Shown in pieces: positions 47,112-57,432 of a stretch of DNA of 64,000 bases. The notes below the pieces were generated by a model that worked only from the letters and a program-made list of their open reading frames with translations, searched no databases and had not been told where the DNA came from. The stretch is from contig OX465596.1 in NCBI GenBank assembly GCA_950022295.1, positions 1,984,001-2,048,000 of the forward strand. The letters are read 5' to 3'. The position numbers and the translations under genes were made by a program. The first letter of the stretch is position 1; each line of letters begins with the position of its first letter. The DNA comes from Bromus sterilis (taxonomy: Eukaryota > Streptophyta > Magnoliopsida > Poales > Poaceae).

Positions 47112-50100
47112 ACTCGCCCCCACTCAAAAGAATCTCGTCCCGAGATTCAGAAGTCTGCGGGAGGAAGGTGGGGTACTCGGCACTGAGACGGTCTTCTCTT
47201 TCCCATGTAGCTTCTTTTTCAGAGTGGTGTGACCATTGCACTTTCAGAAACCTAATCTTCTGACGACGAGTGACACGCTCTGCGGAATCAAGAATACGAA
47301 CGGGGTATTCTCGATAAGAAAGGTCATCTTGGAGATCAAGCGTTTCATGGTCGACTTCGCGGATGGGGTCCTTGAAGCAACGCCTGAGTTGGGACACATG
47401 GAATACATCATGTACTCGGGAGAGGTGCGGAGGTAGTTCAAGTTGGTAGGCAACTTCTCCACGTTTAGCAATAATGCGGAAAGGTCCGATGTAACGTGGG
47501 GCCAATTTGCCTTTGATACCGAAACGTTGGGTTCCCTTCAGAGGAGTAACCCGAAGGTAAGCCTTCTCATCCAGATTGTAGCTCTCTTTTCTATGATGAC
47601 GATCATAGTAGCTTTTCTGATGAGACTGGGCTGCTTTCAATTGATCACGAACAATGCGAACTTGCTCTTCTGCTTCCTTGATCATATCCGGTCCAAAGAA
47701 TTGTCTTTCACCGGTTTCAGACCAGTTTAGTGGTGTTCGACATCGTCGTCCATAAAGGAGTTCAAAAGGAGCCATGTTCAGACTGGATTGAAAACTATTG
47801 TTATAAGAAAATTCGGCAAATGGAAGAGAATTCTCCCAATTCTTTCTGAATGAGATAACACAAGCTCTGAGCATGTCTTCAAGAATTTGGTTAACCCTTT
47901 CGACTTGACCGCTAGACTGAGGATGAAAAGCTGTACTAAAGGAGAGATGAGTTCCCATAGCATTCTGAAAGCTTCCCCAAAATCTAGAGGTGAAAAGGCT
48001 ACCGCGATCAGAATTGATTTCCAAAGGAACACCGTGAAGGGATACAATTCTGGAGATGTACAAGTCTGCTAACTGGCTAGCAGTTATAGACTCGCGAACC
48101 GGAAGGAAGTGAGCAACTTTGGAAAGCCTATCTATGACAACGAAGATGGCATTGTTTCCTTTCTAGGTTCTTGGAAAGCCAGTGATGAAATCCATACCGA
48201 CTTTGTCCCATTTCCACTCGGGAATAGACAAAGGTTGAAGTGTACCAGCAGGTCTTTGATGTTCTGCCTTAATGCGACGACAAACATCACATTCGGCAAC
48301 AAATTGAGCAATGTCTCTCTTCATCCTAGTCCACCAAAATCTCTGGCGTAGATCTCGGTACATTTTTGTTCTACCGGGATGAATTGAGAGGGGTGTGTCA
48401 TGGGCTTCTTTGAGGATGAGTTGCCTTAGTTCCTTATTCTTAGGTACTACCAAACGATTTTCAAAGAATACCGTTCCTTTGCTATCTGTGGAGAAACATT
48501 TAGCAACTCCGCTAGCAATGTTCTCTTTGATCCGGCGAACACCTCGTGCACGCCTTTGGGCAACTATGATTTGATCCTCAAGAGTTGGTTTCGCCACCAA
48601 GGTAGAAAGATAGCCATGAGGAACAATCTCAAGATTGAGCTTGCGAAAGTCCTCATGAAGAAGTGGTTGATACTGTTGTAACATGAGGTTGTTACAATAC
48701 GACTTACGACTTAGTGCATCAGCCATGACATTGGCTTTTCCTGGGGTGTAAGAAATTACTACGTCGTAATCTTTTATCAACTCAATCCAGCGTCTTTGCC
48801 TGAGATTAAGATCTGGCTGGGTGAAAATATATTTGAGGCTTTGGTGGTCGGAATAGATCTCGCAACGGTTACCAAGGAGGTAATGTCGCCAAGTTGTTAG
48901 AGCATGAACTACGACAGCGAGTTCAAGGTCATGGGTAGGATAGTTTTCTTCATGTGGCCGCAACTGGCGTGAAGCATAAACTACCACATGTCGATCTTGC
49001 AGAAGTATGCATCCTAACCCTTGCCTTGTGGAATCATAATAGATCTCGAAATCCTTTTTAGTGTCTGGAGGTGCAAGTACAGGTGCAGAAGTCAATCTTC
49101 TTTTTAGCTCTTGAAAGCTTTCCTCGCACTTGGGAGTCCATAAGAATTTCTTATCTTTCTTGAGGAGTTCAGTTAGAGGCTTTGCAACTTTAGAAAAGTT
49201 CTCGACGAAGCGACGGCAATAGCTGGCTAGGCCAAGAAAACTCCTAACTTGCTTAACTGATTCAGGTGGAGTCCAGTCAAGGACGGCCTGAACTCTCTCG
49301 GGATTCACAGCAATGCCTTTTGCAGAAATCACGTGGCCTAAGTAGGTCACTTCTGGTAGCCAGAATTCACACTTGGAGAATTTAGCGTACAGGCGATGCT
49401 CTCTAAGCTTCATCAATACCAGCCTTAAGTGTTCGGCATGATCTTCTTCGTTCTTCGAGTAGATGAGAATATCATCAAGATAAACCACAACAAACTTATC
49501 TAGGTACTCCATGAAGATCGAATTCATCAAGCGTGAGAATGTGGCGGGGGCATTGGTTAAACCAAAGGACATGACGGTGTACTCGTAAAGACCATAATGA
49601 GTAGTAAAAGCCGTTTTGGGAATGTCGTCGTTTCGGATTCTGATCTGATGATAACCTAATCTCAAATCCATCTTGGAGAAGACGGAGGATCCTGCAAGTT
49701 GATCATAAAGATCATTGATCCTGGGCAGTGGGTATTTGTTCTTTATCGTCGCTAAATTTAGCGGGCGATAGTCTACGCACATCCTTTCTGTTCCATCTTT
49801 CTTCTTTACGAACAGAACGGGGCAACCCCATGGCGATGAGCTAGGGCGGACGAAGCCTTTTGCCAACGAAGCATCAAGTTGGGTTTTTAGCTCAGCTAAC
49901 TCATGTGGGGCCATTTTATATGGGCGTTTGGAAATTGGTGTGGTTCCTGGAACAAGATCCACTATAAATTCTACACATCTGTCGGGTGGCATGCCCGGCA
50001 GCTCTTCAGGAAAGACATCCGGGAAGTCACGAACCACCGGAATATCTTCAAGTTCGGGAAGGGGAAGTACATTCAAGGAATGCACTTGGGTTCTTGTTCT

Positions 50101-51555
50101 GGGTGAGGTATAGTTAACGGTTGTGCCTGAAGGGTGGGTGAGTTTCACGGATTTGCCTTTGCAATCCAGGTAGGCATTCTGTCTTGATAGCCAATCCATG
50201 CCAAGGATGACATCAATGTCTGAAGACTTGAGGGCTATGAGTGAAGCAAGGAATACTAAACCCTCAATTGAAATTTTATTACCATGGCTCACTCTATTAG
50301 TTTGCCATCTTGACCCTGGAGTTTGAATAATCATTGGGGTGGACAATTCAACAAAGGGTAACTCATGACGAAGTGCATAACTTTCCGACATGAATGAATG
50401 AGATGCTCCTGGGTCGAAAAGAACGGAAGTAGGAACAAAATTGACTGGGAGCGTACCAAGAATGACGTCAGTGGTGTCGTCAGTCTCTTCGGCGGCAATC
50501 TGGTTCACACGTCCACGAGTGGCGGGAGGAGCGGGTTTGGCGGTGTAGACCTTCTGGGGTGGCTTGCCACGGCCATTGTTGTTGTTGCCTCCGGCACGTG
50601 GTGGAGCATTCTGGTGTTGGAGCTGGTTCTGGGGACACTCTCGAGAATAGTGGCCTGCCTGACCACACTTGTAATAGGCTCCGAAAATAGTGCGTGGAGC
50701 TGGGTGGAACTGGGTGGGTGGACGAGGCGCCACATAGGATGGCCTCGGTGGGTTGTTCTGGCGGAACATGCTATTGGGGATCCAGATCTTGCGCTTCTGG
50801 GAGCCAGAACTGGATGAACTGTCATCTCTAGGATGTTTGCGGAAATCATTGGGGGTGTTCATGTCCTCTGCTTTGATGGCCTTGTTGACAAGGACCTGGA
50901 ATGTGGCAAAGTCATGAAGGTTGAGCTCGCGACGGAGTCCACTGTTGAGGCCACGACGGAACCTCTCTTGTTTCTTGGAGTCGGTGGAGACTTCTTTAGT
51001 TGCATAACGAGCAAGTCGGTTGAACTCACGACTGAAATCGTCAACTGTCCTTCTGCCTTGAGTGAGGTTACAGAATTCCTCACGCTTGTGGTCCATGAGA
51101 CCCTTGGGGATGTGGTGCTCGCGGAAAGAAGTGCAGAATTCCTCCCAAGATGCAGGTGGTCCAACGGGACGCATATTCAGAAAGTTCTCCCACCAAGAAC
51201 TAGCTGCACCTTCGAGGTGATAGGTGGCATAGCTGACCTTGTCGCCATTTGCAACATGGCCGGCTTGGAGCTTCCTTTCGATGCTGCGGAGCCAGTCATC
51301 GGCGTCAAGGGGCTCGGTGGAGTAACTGAAAACCGGGGGATGAAGCCGGATGAAGTCGTTCAGGGACACCAGCTCATTGCGCTGCTGAGTGGTGTTGCGT
51401 GCAATGACTTCCAACAGATGGTGAGAGTCTCGGCGGTTCCTCTCGACCTCCATCAGAACTTGTGCCATCGTGGGTGGGGGTGGAGGGTTGTCTTCCTCCT
51501 GGTTGTTCCCACGACCTTGGTTACAACCAAGCTGGCCACGAGTTCCTTGAGACAT
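46963..51555 (-). pseudogene. gag-pol polyprotein of element F with one nonsense codon
   Basis: One minus-strand frame from ATG 51555 encodes all retrotransposition functions, numbered from the upstream TTG at 51606. Gag lies at about 70-250 and the zinc knuckle at 311-324. The protease has Asp398 (FDPGASHSF). Reverse transcriptase spans about 590-760 with Asp647 and YLDD at 709-712. RNase H is about 852-968 with Asp858. Integrase has a zinc finger (His1069, His1076, Cys1106, Cys1109) and first catalytic Asp1139. A TAG at 48163-48165 replaces a Gln seen in element A. The rest of integrase and a chromodomain (FLKVQWSHHSEKEATWE) follow in the same frame. The first knuckle cysteine is Tyr. The frame crosses the PPT and ends 149 nt inside the LTR. 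Confidence 0.93.
47112..47130 (-). other. Polypurine tract of element F
   Basis: The minus strand reads CTTTTGAGTGGGGGCGAGT next to the LTR. It is also translated as the end of the pol frame (LLSGGE). Confidence 0.88.
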
Positions 51556-51556
51556 C

Positions 51557-51889
51557 CTGAGGTGAAAAACCAAAGTCAAACAGAGTTGATTGAAGAGTCT
51601 AATCAAGGTATTGAAGTACTGGAAGGATTACAGAGAAAAGGAAGTAATCATCTTGACAACATGGTGATAAAAGCATACAAGCCATATATTCACAAGCTGT
51701 CATACAAACCATACATCGTTTTAGTACAAGCACTAAGCTAATACAAACGTGATGAAGATGATACATCCTTCAGAGGCACTCTGACTTCCTATACATTATT
51801 TATCTAAGCCTCTGGAACTTAGACACCTTGCTTACAATATACTAAGATACTACTACATCCTCACTAAGTAAGACCACAGGCGGTCTCAC
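51557..51889 (-). other. Predicted 333-nt intron joining ORF0 to gag
   Basis: The donor GTGAGA begins inside the last ORF0 codon and removes its stop. The acceptor TTTTTCACCTCAG leaves one G before the gag ATG. Joining GA to G restores a codon and puts ORF0 and Gag in one frame. The interval is AT-rich like plant introns. Confidence 0.55.
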
Positions 51890-52665
51890 TCATCTCCATC
51901 TCCATAGTAGTCCTCGTAAAAGTTACCCGCATATCCCGGTAGATGGAGGTGACCATCGGAAAACACGGAGGCTTGTGGACCCTGATATCCATTTGGGCAA
52001 GGATGGGGCCTAGGTCCAGTGTAGGGTGGAAGCAAAGGACCACGGGGTGGAAAAATTCCTCCAATCTCGGGCCAAGCAACTCGAGATGGCATCTGAGTCC
52101 TCACTGGATAGATCGCATCAAACTCAACTGATCCCACGCTCACAAAAGGTGCCAAGAGCGTCAGTGCTCGATACAGACGAACACGGGTGGCGTGGAGCTC
52201 GAAACGGAGAGCGCGTGCATCACGATCTCTGTCACTAGCAAACCTAGCAGTCACCTGGAGTGCTGGATCCTCTGCAGAGTGATCTGAGTAGAGTCCGGTG
52301 TAATATCCCTCTTCTCCTGGAAGTGCAGCAGGGATATAGCGGAAAGAAGTCTCTCTCAGCAACGTGTGCTCCTCTCTCAGCAGTGTAATACAAGAATATG
52401 CAGCATCCTGCACAGCCATGTTCTCGGTGATGTCAATGCCATGTCCAAAGTGGATAGGCTGGGTGACTCCAACGTGGTGCGGGTAGATCCGGACGATGCA
52501 GTGAAACTGCGTCTGGTTGAAGTCGTGGAACTGCTCCTCGATGGTATACTCAGGGTACCATCGATATCCCACATAGGACATCATCTCGATCAACATGGCG
52601 GGATGGCCACGCACACCGAGGCACCTGGTCAAACGAACAATCTGCCGAGGGGGCAGATCTACCAT
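51886..52665 (-). CDS. ORF0 of element F, 259-residue protein upstream of gag
   Basis: An intact frame from ATG 52665 lies between PBS and gag on the element's strand. I recognise no enzyme motif. It is His/Tyr-rich near the N-terminus (residues about 30-80), with a charged, probably helical stretch (RFASDRDRDARALRFELHAT) in the middle. It has a Pro/Gly-rich segment about 205-230 and an acidic end. The ATG directly follows a splice-acceptor-like TTTCTGTTTCAG. The stop overlaps a donor that would fuse it in frame to Gag. Extra frames upstream of gag have been described in some rice gypsy families, as I recall. Its role could be in RNA binding or particle assembly, but that is guesswork. Confidence 0.75.
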   Translation of the reverse strand: MVDLPPRQIVRLTRCLGVRGHPAMLIEMMSYVGYRWYPEYTIEEQFHDFNQTQFHCIVRIYPHHVGVTQPIHFGHGIDITENMAVQDAAYSCITLLREEHTLLRETSFRYIPAALPGEEGYYTGLYSDHSAEDPALQVTARFASDRDRDARALRFELHATRVRLYRALTLLAPFVSVGSVEFDAIYPVRTQMPSRVAWPEIGGIFPPRGPLLPPYTGPRPHPCPNGYQGPQASVFSDGHLHLPGYAGNFYEDYYGDGDE

Positions 52666-52788
52666 CTGAAACAGAAAGGAGTTTGCAAATGCATCAGATT
52701 ATGAGATAAACCTGGAATGACTCGGACAGCATAACGGCTGTAATTGTAAGAAATGACAATTTCTTTCAATCATGAAAACAGCACTTAC
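52666..52788 (-). other. Predicted 123-nt leader intron before ORF0
   Basis: The donor GTAAGT is at 52788 and the acceptor TTTCTGTTTCAG abuts the ORF0 ATG. The equivalent in the second copy is 42584-42706. Confidence 0.4.
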
Positions 52789-53073
52789 ATAATATGATGT
52801 AAGAAATCAGCATTATAACAATGCTAGGAAAACCTGACACAACTTTCCTACGGCTATAAGGAAGCAATCAACGAGATGTGCTAATCAGACAGAGGAGAGC
52901 CTAGTCCTATCTTCCCGTAGAATAAGATGAGGGTGACCCAGAACTCAGAACGAAGGGGGTAAGGAGAAAAAAAAGAAGCCTTACGTTGTTCCCTTATATA
53001 CCCAGAGTAACTATATAACTATAGCAAGCTAGACTCTACTTCGGCCAAGGCTACTAGTCCTACAGTCAGTCCT

Positions 53074-53085
53074 GCTCTGATACCA
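53074..53085 (-). other. Primer-binding site, first internal copy of F
   Basis: The minus strand reads TGGTATCAGAGC, initiator-Met tRNA type, 4 nt from the LTR at 53090. Confidence 0.9.
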
Positions 53086-53089
53086 AGTC

Positions 53090-55385
53090 TGTCGAGACCC
53101 GGGGTTAGCGTATGCAAGTACAGTTAAGACATAGTCATATGGAGAGCCGAGAACCGCACCCACTTGTCTAAGCAGACAAGGCCAAATACTGAACATTCTC
53201 GGAAAGCATCGTACGTGAGGGGCATCCCATCCAGGCCGGATGATCAACTGGGATGGGTCCTCATCGTCCGCACACAAGTCAAATGATATGGGTGGTGAAC
53301 TCCCATATTCAAAGACAAGTCGCCTCAACCATACTACCGACTATCTCAAAACTCTTACATAGACTTACTCCAGCCCGATCACTTAGTCGGGGTCTAGGGC
53401 GGGCTCGATCATACCACAAAGTGTGCACGAGACGGAGTCTCGAGCAATTGCATCGCGATGCCCCAAGCTACGCACATCTAAGGGCCACTTGGTGTATGAA
53501 AGACCGCCAGCCAGAACACAACTAAGGTCTCGAAAACCCATACGAAGACATGCATGTTATAAACATACACGCAGCACACATGCCTTGTATGAACAGCAGG
53601 TACCATTGCAATTCTCTACAAAGTGTACATTTTATTTATAACTCTTATAGAGTACACACAGAGATCACATACATGTGATCCAACATTACAACACAGATCG
53701 GAAGCAAATTATGTCTGAGTACAGACAAGTTTAACAAATGGCTTAAGAAGCCTTATTAAAACACAAAGCCCTCCACGAGGGAACCAGTCTGCTGACTGGG
53801 ACTAGACTAGTTTAACTTCAGTCGTCCAGCTCGATGAAGAAGCCACCTTCGGGGTCAGTGGCGTCATCTAAAACATAGATTAAGCAAACATGAGTACAAA
53901 GGCGTACTCAGCAAGACTTACATAGGAGCTATACTACTCATGCACATGTATCAATGTAAAGGGAGGTGGGGTTCACTTGCAGAAGTGCCAGCTTTGACTT
54001 GGCTAATCCTGAACTACGAGTACCAGACTTTGAGGTAAGAAGCGTACACGAGTCCACTACTTTCACCAACCAATACACCACTATGGTGCCTTCCTCGACT
54101 TCCCCACGAGAAAGCACGCCATAGCACTCACACTTATCTTGGTGTGTTTTAGAAGTATCTGGTTCAAGTTATCTAATAATCAAGCTAAGCTTTCCAAGCA
54201 GTCCATAACCGCGGACGCGGCTATTCGAATAGTTTTGTTAACCTTGCAAGGGTGTACCGCTACACACACATGATCATCATTTACCGCCTTTGATCTCGAC
54301 ACCATTCAAGGGGTGCCAGCGAGGATGCTCACCACAACTGTTACCTCATAGCCGATCTAGTCCGAGAAAGCCGCCTACTTGGGTTGGCTACCACAATCGT
54401 GAACCCGGCCGGTTTACCGAAGTGGACCCAAGTGATGTGTGCGTGGTGCATAAGCCGGTCTCGGATGAGCCGTTCTCTCACTTAGCATCCAGGCCACAAG
54501 CCTACCAGAACTCCGAACTACTGCGACATCTGGACATCGAAAGGGATGAGTTAATAGGTTGAGAGGGGTCAGTGAGCCCAATGTGTGGTTGTACTCTTCA
54601 TCTTGGATCACCACACAAGAACTCGTACTAGGGCGGTGTTCAACGAGACAACCCACTGTGTACTCCTACACAGCCTCTCATCGTTCACCTTGTATTAGGG
54701 TCGATTCACCAACACTTTTCTACCATCATCAACATGATCATTCCCATCCCGACTCAAATCACAGTAACAACATGGTATCATACTAAGCATGCAATAAGCA
54801 GTAACATTGCAGGGGCCACATGATATCAAACAACTCCTACAGTTGCCCCTGCCCCTTTGGGCCGGCTGGGCTGGGTGGGCCGACTTCGCCTAGGCGCCAG
54901 GTAAGTCTTTTTCCTTTTTCTGTTTAATCTTTCCTTTCTTTTTTTTCTGTATATTTGTTTTGACTTTGGTAAAAATACCAAATCATTTTATTAAATGCTG
55001 AAAACTTTTATGTGGCCTCATAATAAAATAGACTAGCCACTCATAAACTTTCAACATTTTTAAAATTCAAATGATTTGAATTTTAAATCAAAAAGGGGTA
55101 TTTCTTTAATTCCAAGGCACTGTTTGAATATTTGAAAAATCTATGAGCATGGGGTGGGTCCCACATCACTTGATATGTGATCACACTCATTTATAAGACT
55201 TTTCAAAACTCTAACATGAATTTTTGGAAAATATTTTTATCTGGCCTTTTGAATTAATTCATCTGGGGGGTGTTCCTTCTCCCATTTTGATTTTGAATTT
55301 GGTTTCCAAGATTTCTTTTTGAAATTTTAACATGATGCAAAGGCACTAGCTAACCCTAGCACATACCTAACAGAGGGTTCTGACA
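53090..55385 (-). repeat. Right outer (5') LTR of element F, internally deleted
   Basis: At 2296 bp it begins TGTCGAGACCC and ends TTCTGACA beside the TSD. The deletion junction near 54844 has the same sequence as in the left outer LTR. Confidence 0.92.
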
Positions 55386-55564
55386 CTATCATATTACCAT
55401 TACCGCTTATCTATTGTTGCAAGTAAGTATATTTCAGGTGCGGTTGAATTGACAACTCAACTGTCAAAGCTTATAAATACTCTTTGGCTCCCCGTGTGTC
55501 GAATCAATAAATTGGGTTAACTTACCCGCGAAGACTATCTCAATCCCTTACGCCCGTGGCATCA
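55386..55564 (+). repeat. 3' LTR of element E, right part
   Basis: This is the continuation of 36380-37587 after element F. It ends GGCATCA directly before the acgat TSD. Confidence 0.92.
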
Positions 55565-55569
55565 ACGAT

Positions 55570-55618
55570 CCAAGTGAAACATGTCCATCCTACCATATTT
55601 GGGTGGTTCCACACCCAT
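55570..55618 (-). pseudogene. 5' part of the 77-codon ORF of element D
   Basis: It begins at ATG 55618 and is interrupted at 55569 by element E; it continues at 28397. The rest of this internal end, to the PBS at 55755, is an AT-rich leader. Confidence 0.6.
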
Positions 55619-55754
55619 GGTGAAGATAGCATCAGTAGGTATTTTTGGTATTTTTGATAAGTCACACAAAAGTAAAAACTGAAAGGTAAACTAACAAGAC
55701 TAAAAAGCAAATGTAAAAGATAGTGTGCAACTCTCCTATCTTGTAGACTTGAGT

Positions 55755-55771
55755 CCCCGGCAACGGCGCCA
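55755..55771 (-). other. Primer-binding site of element D
   Basis: The minus strand reads TGGCGCCGTTGCCGGGG about 10 nt from the 5' LTR, the same motif as in element E. Confidence 0.75.
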
Positions 55772-55781
55772 GAAATTGGCT

Positions 55782-57432
55782 TGATATGGTGAGGATAGTT
55801 TCTCACTCCTCGTTGGTTACCCCAAGTGGAAGGTGAGATGTAGCGTAGCAGCAAATTTCCCTCGGTGAAGATACCAAGGTTATCGAACCAGTAGGACTCA
55901 GGAGATACAAGTAGGTGACAACAGCGCCAGAAATTAGCTTGATAACTAGGGTGTTGTCATGGACCTGCACACAGCAACAAATAACTTTGCTCCCAAGGAG
56001 TACAGAGGAGTTGTCAATTCCTCCGGCCTTGTCGTTTACAAAGGATCAACGCAAGAGATAAAAGGGTACAAATGAAAGTAAAGCTGAAAGTAAATTGAGG
56101 GTGTGAACAATAATGTGAAGATGGACCGGGGTCCCGTGATTTTCACTAGTGATGTCTCTCTCCCAAAAGACGATAAAAGTGCTAGCGAGGTAAACAAATC
56201 ACAGTTGGGAAATTGACAGGATTATGAAGGCACCGCAATGCTAACTATGCTGCAAAGAAAGGAAGGGCTCAAAAGCAATGGGCAGTACGCCAAGGTAAGT
56301 AGACCAAAATCCATCTGCATGTACTACGAATCATCCACCTTGAGATATATATCCAGAACATCTCGCTGGTATTAAGTTGCGAATCCCACCCAAAGTGTAA
56401 ACTCAAAGCAACAGACAACTGCATTAAAAGAACTTTGCGTAAAGTAAACAATCCTTGCACCCGTAGGTACAAGCACCGTTGTTTTATCCCTGGTGGCAAC
56501 AACACATTCCCTAGTCTCATGTTTCTGTCACTCAAGCTAGACATCAAGGGGCTGAACCCACAATCGAGCATAACGCTCTCTCTTGGAGTTGCAAATAAAA
56601 TACTTGGCCAAAGAAAATACCGCAACGGAGAACATGCAAGAATTTACTAAAGAACAAAATATAAAAGAGAAGAACCAAATATATTACTCATCACAATCTG
56701 AACATAGTCTCATAATCCATCAGATCCCAACAAACTCAACATAGCAACAGCAGAAATTACATAGATGCCTCGATCATGTGAGGCAGCTCACGAGGACTCG
56801 AAAGTGGAAGCACAAAGAAGGGAGAGATAGATCACATAGCTACTGGTCACGGACCCATGGTCCAAGGGAAACTACTCACGGTACATACGGGAGGCGTCCA
56901 TGGCTATGGATGGTCTCCCGGAGGGGGTAGCTTCTCCCGGCAGGTTGCCGGAGCAGCTTCTCCAGGCAGCCCCGATCTTGAAACGGCGGCGGCGGCGGTA
57001 CAGAGGGGAGTTCGCGAGAAAGAGATCGATCTTAGGGGTTTCCACCCCGAGGGGTAAATATAGGCGAAGGGGGGCGTCGAGGGGACCCACGAGGCAGTCA
57101 GGAGGGTGCGTGGCGCGGCCCAGGGTGGGGCCACGCCACCTGCCCTCTTGGCTGCCTGGTGGTGGACCCCCTTCCGTTTCTTGGTGATTCCGGAAGCTTC
57201 CGTCGCGCTGATTTTTTATCAGATTTTCCAGGAGTTTTTGGAGCACTTGTAATGGTCGGAAAACCTGAAATACAAAAACAGCAGAAAACAGAAACTGGCA
57301 ACTAGGTGCACTGAGTTAATAGGTTAGTCCAAATAGGTTCAAAAGTGTGTGAAAGTTCAAGCAAAACATGGCAAAGTCACACAAAACATGCATGGAGCAA
57401 GCAGAAATTATAGATACGTTTGGGACGTATCA
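55782..57432 (-). repeat. 5' LTR of element D
   Basis: At 1651 bp it pairs with 22938-24561. It ends GACGTATCA before the aaccc TSD. The hairpin at 57112-57137 has one mismatch. Confidence 0.93.

Larger units (their letters stand above)
37588..55385 (-). mobile_element. Element F: composite chromovirus with three LTRs and two internal regions
   Basis: In element sense (right to left) the order is LTR 53090-55385, PBS, ORF0, gag-pol, PPT, LTR 43008-47111, PBS, ORF0, gag cut inside RT, then LTR 37588-39731. One TSD (ctatc) flanks the entire 17.8 kb. The two outer LTRs share the same internal deletion of about 1.8 kb while the middle LTR is full length. The internal copies are about 99.5 percent alike by eye where they overlap. 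The family is that of elements A and C but a distinct subfamily. Confidence 0.93.
28398..55564 (+). mobile_element. Element E: Athila-like gypsy element lacking RT, RNase H and integrase
   Basis: The 5' LTR is 28398-29781 and the 3' LTR is split into 36380-37587 and 55386-55564 by element F; both total about 1.38 kb. The TSD is acgat. PBS and PPT place it on the plus strand. Without F it is about 9.4 kb. Order inside: gag (frameshifted), protease, a non-coding stretch with a GC-rich hairpin, an ORF resembling the ATHILA ORF-1 family, a non-coding stretch, then PPT. No reverse transcriptase, RNase H or integrase sequence was found between protease and the accessory ORF. It was therefore probably mobilised in trans by a relative. 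Confidence 0.93.
22938..57432 (-). mobile_element. Element D: non-autonomous gypsy-type LTR element hosting E and F
   Basis: The LTRs are 22938-24561 (3') and 55782-57432 (5'). The TSD is aaccc, the PPT is at the left and the PBS at the right, so the element is on the minus strand. Without the nested E insertion it would be about 7.3 kb. The internal region holds no recognisable gag, protease, RT, RNase H or integrase. It has only a 77-codon frame, now split by E, and a longer frame ending in hydrophobic segments. It must have moved with enzymes from another element. The LTR termini (TGATACGTCCC) and the PPT resemble common Triticeae gypsy families; I do not assign a name. Confidence 0.93.

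Noticed and set aside
50833..51741. 302-codon plus-strand frame, also at 40751-41659
   Set aside because: It lies exactly opposite the gag coding strand, which has recognised gag and zinc-knuckle motifs. It is a shadow of real coding sequence.
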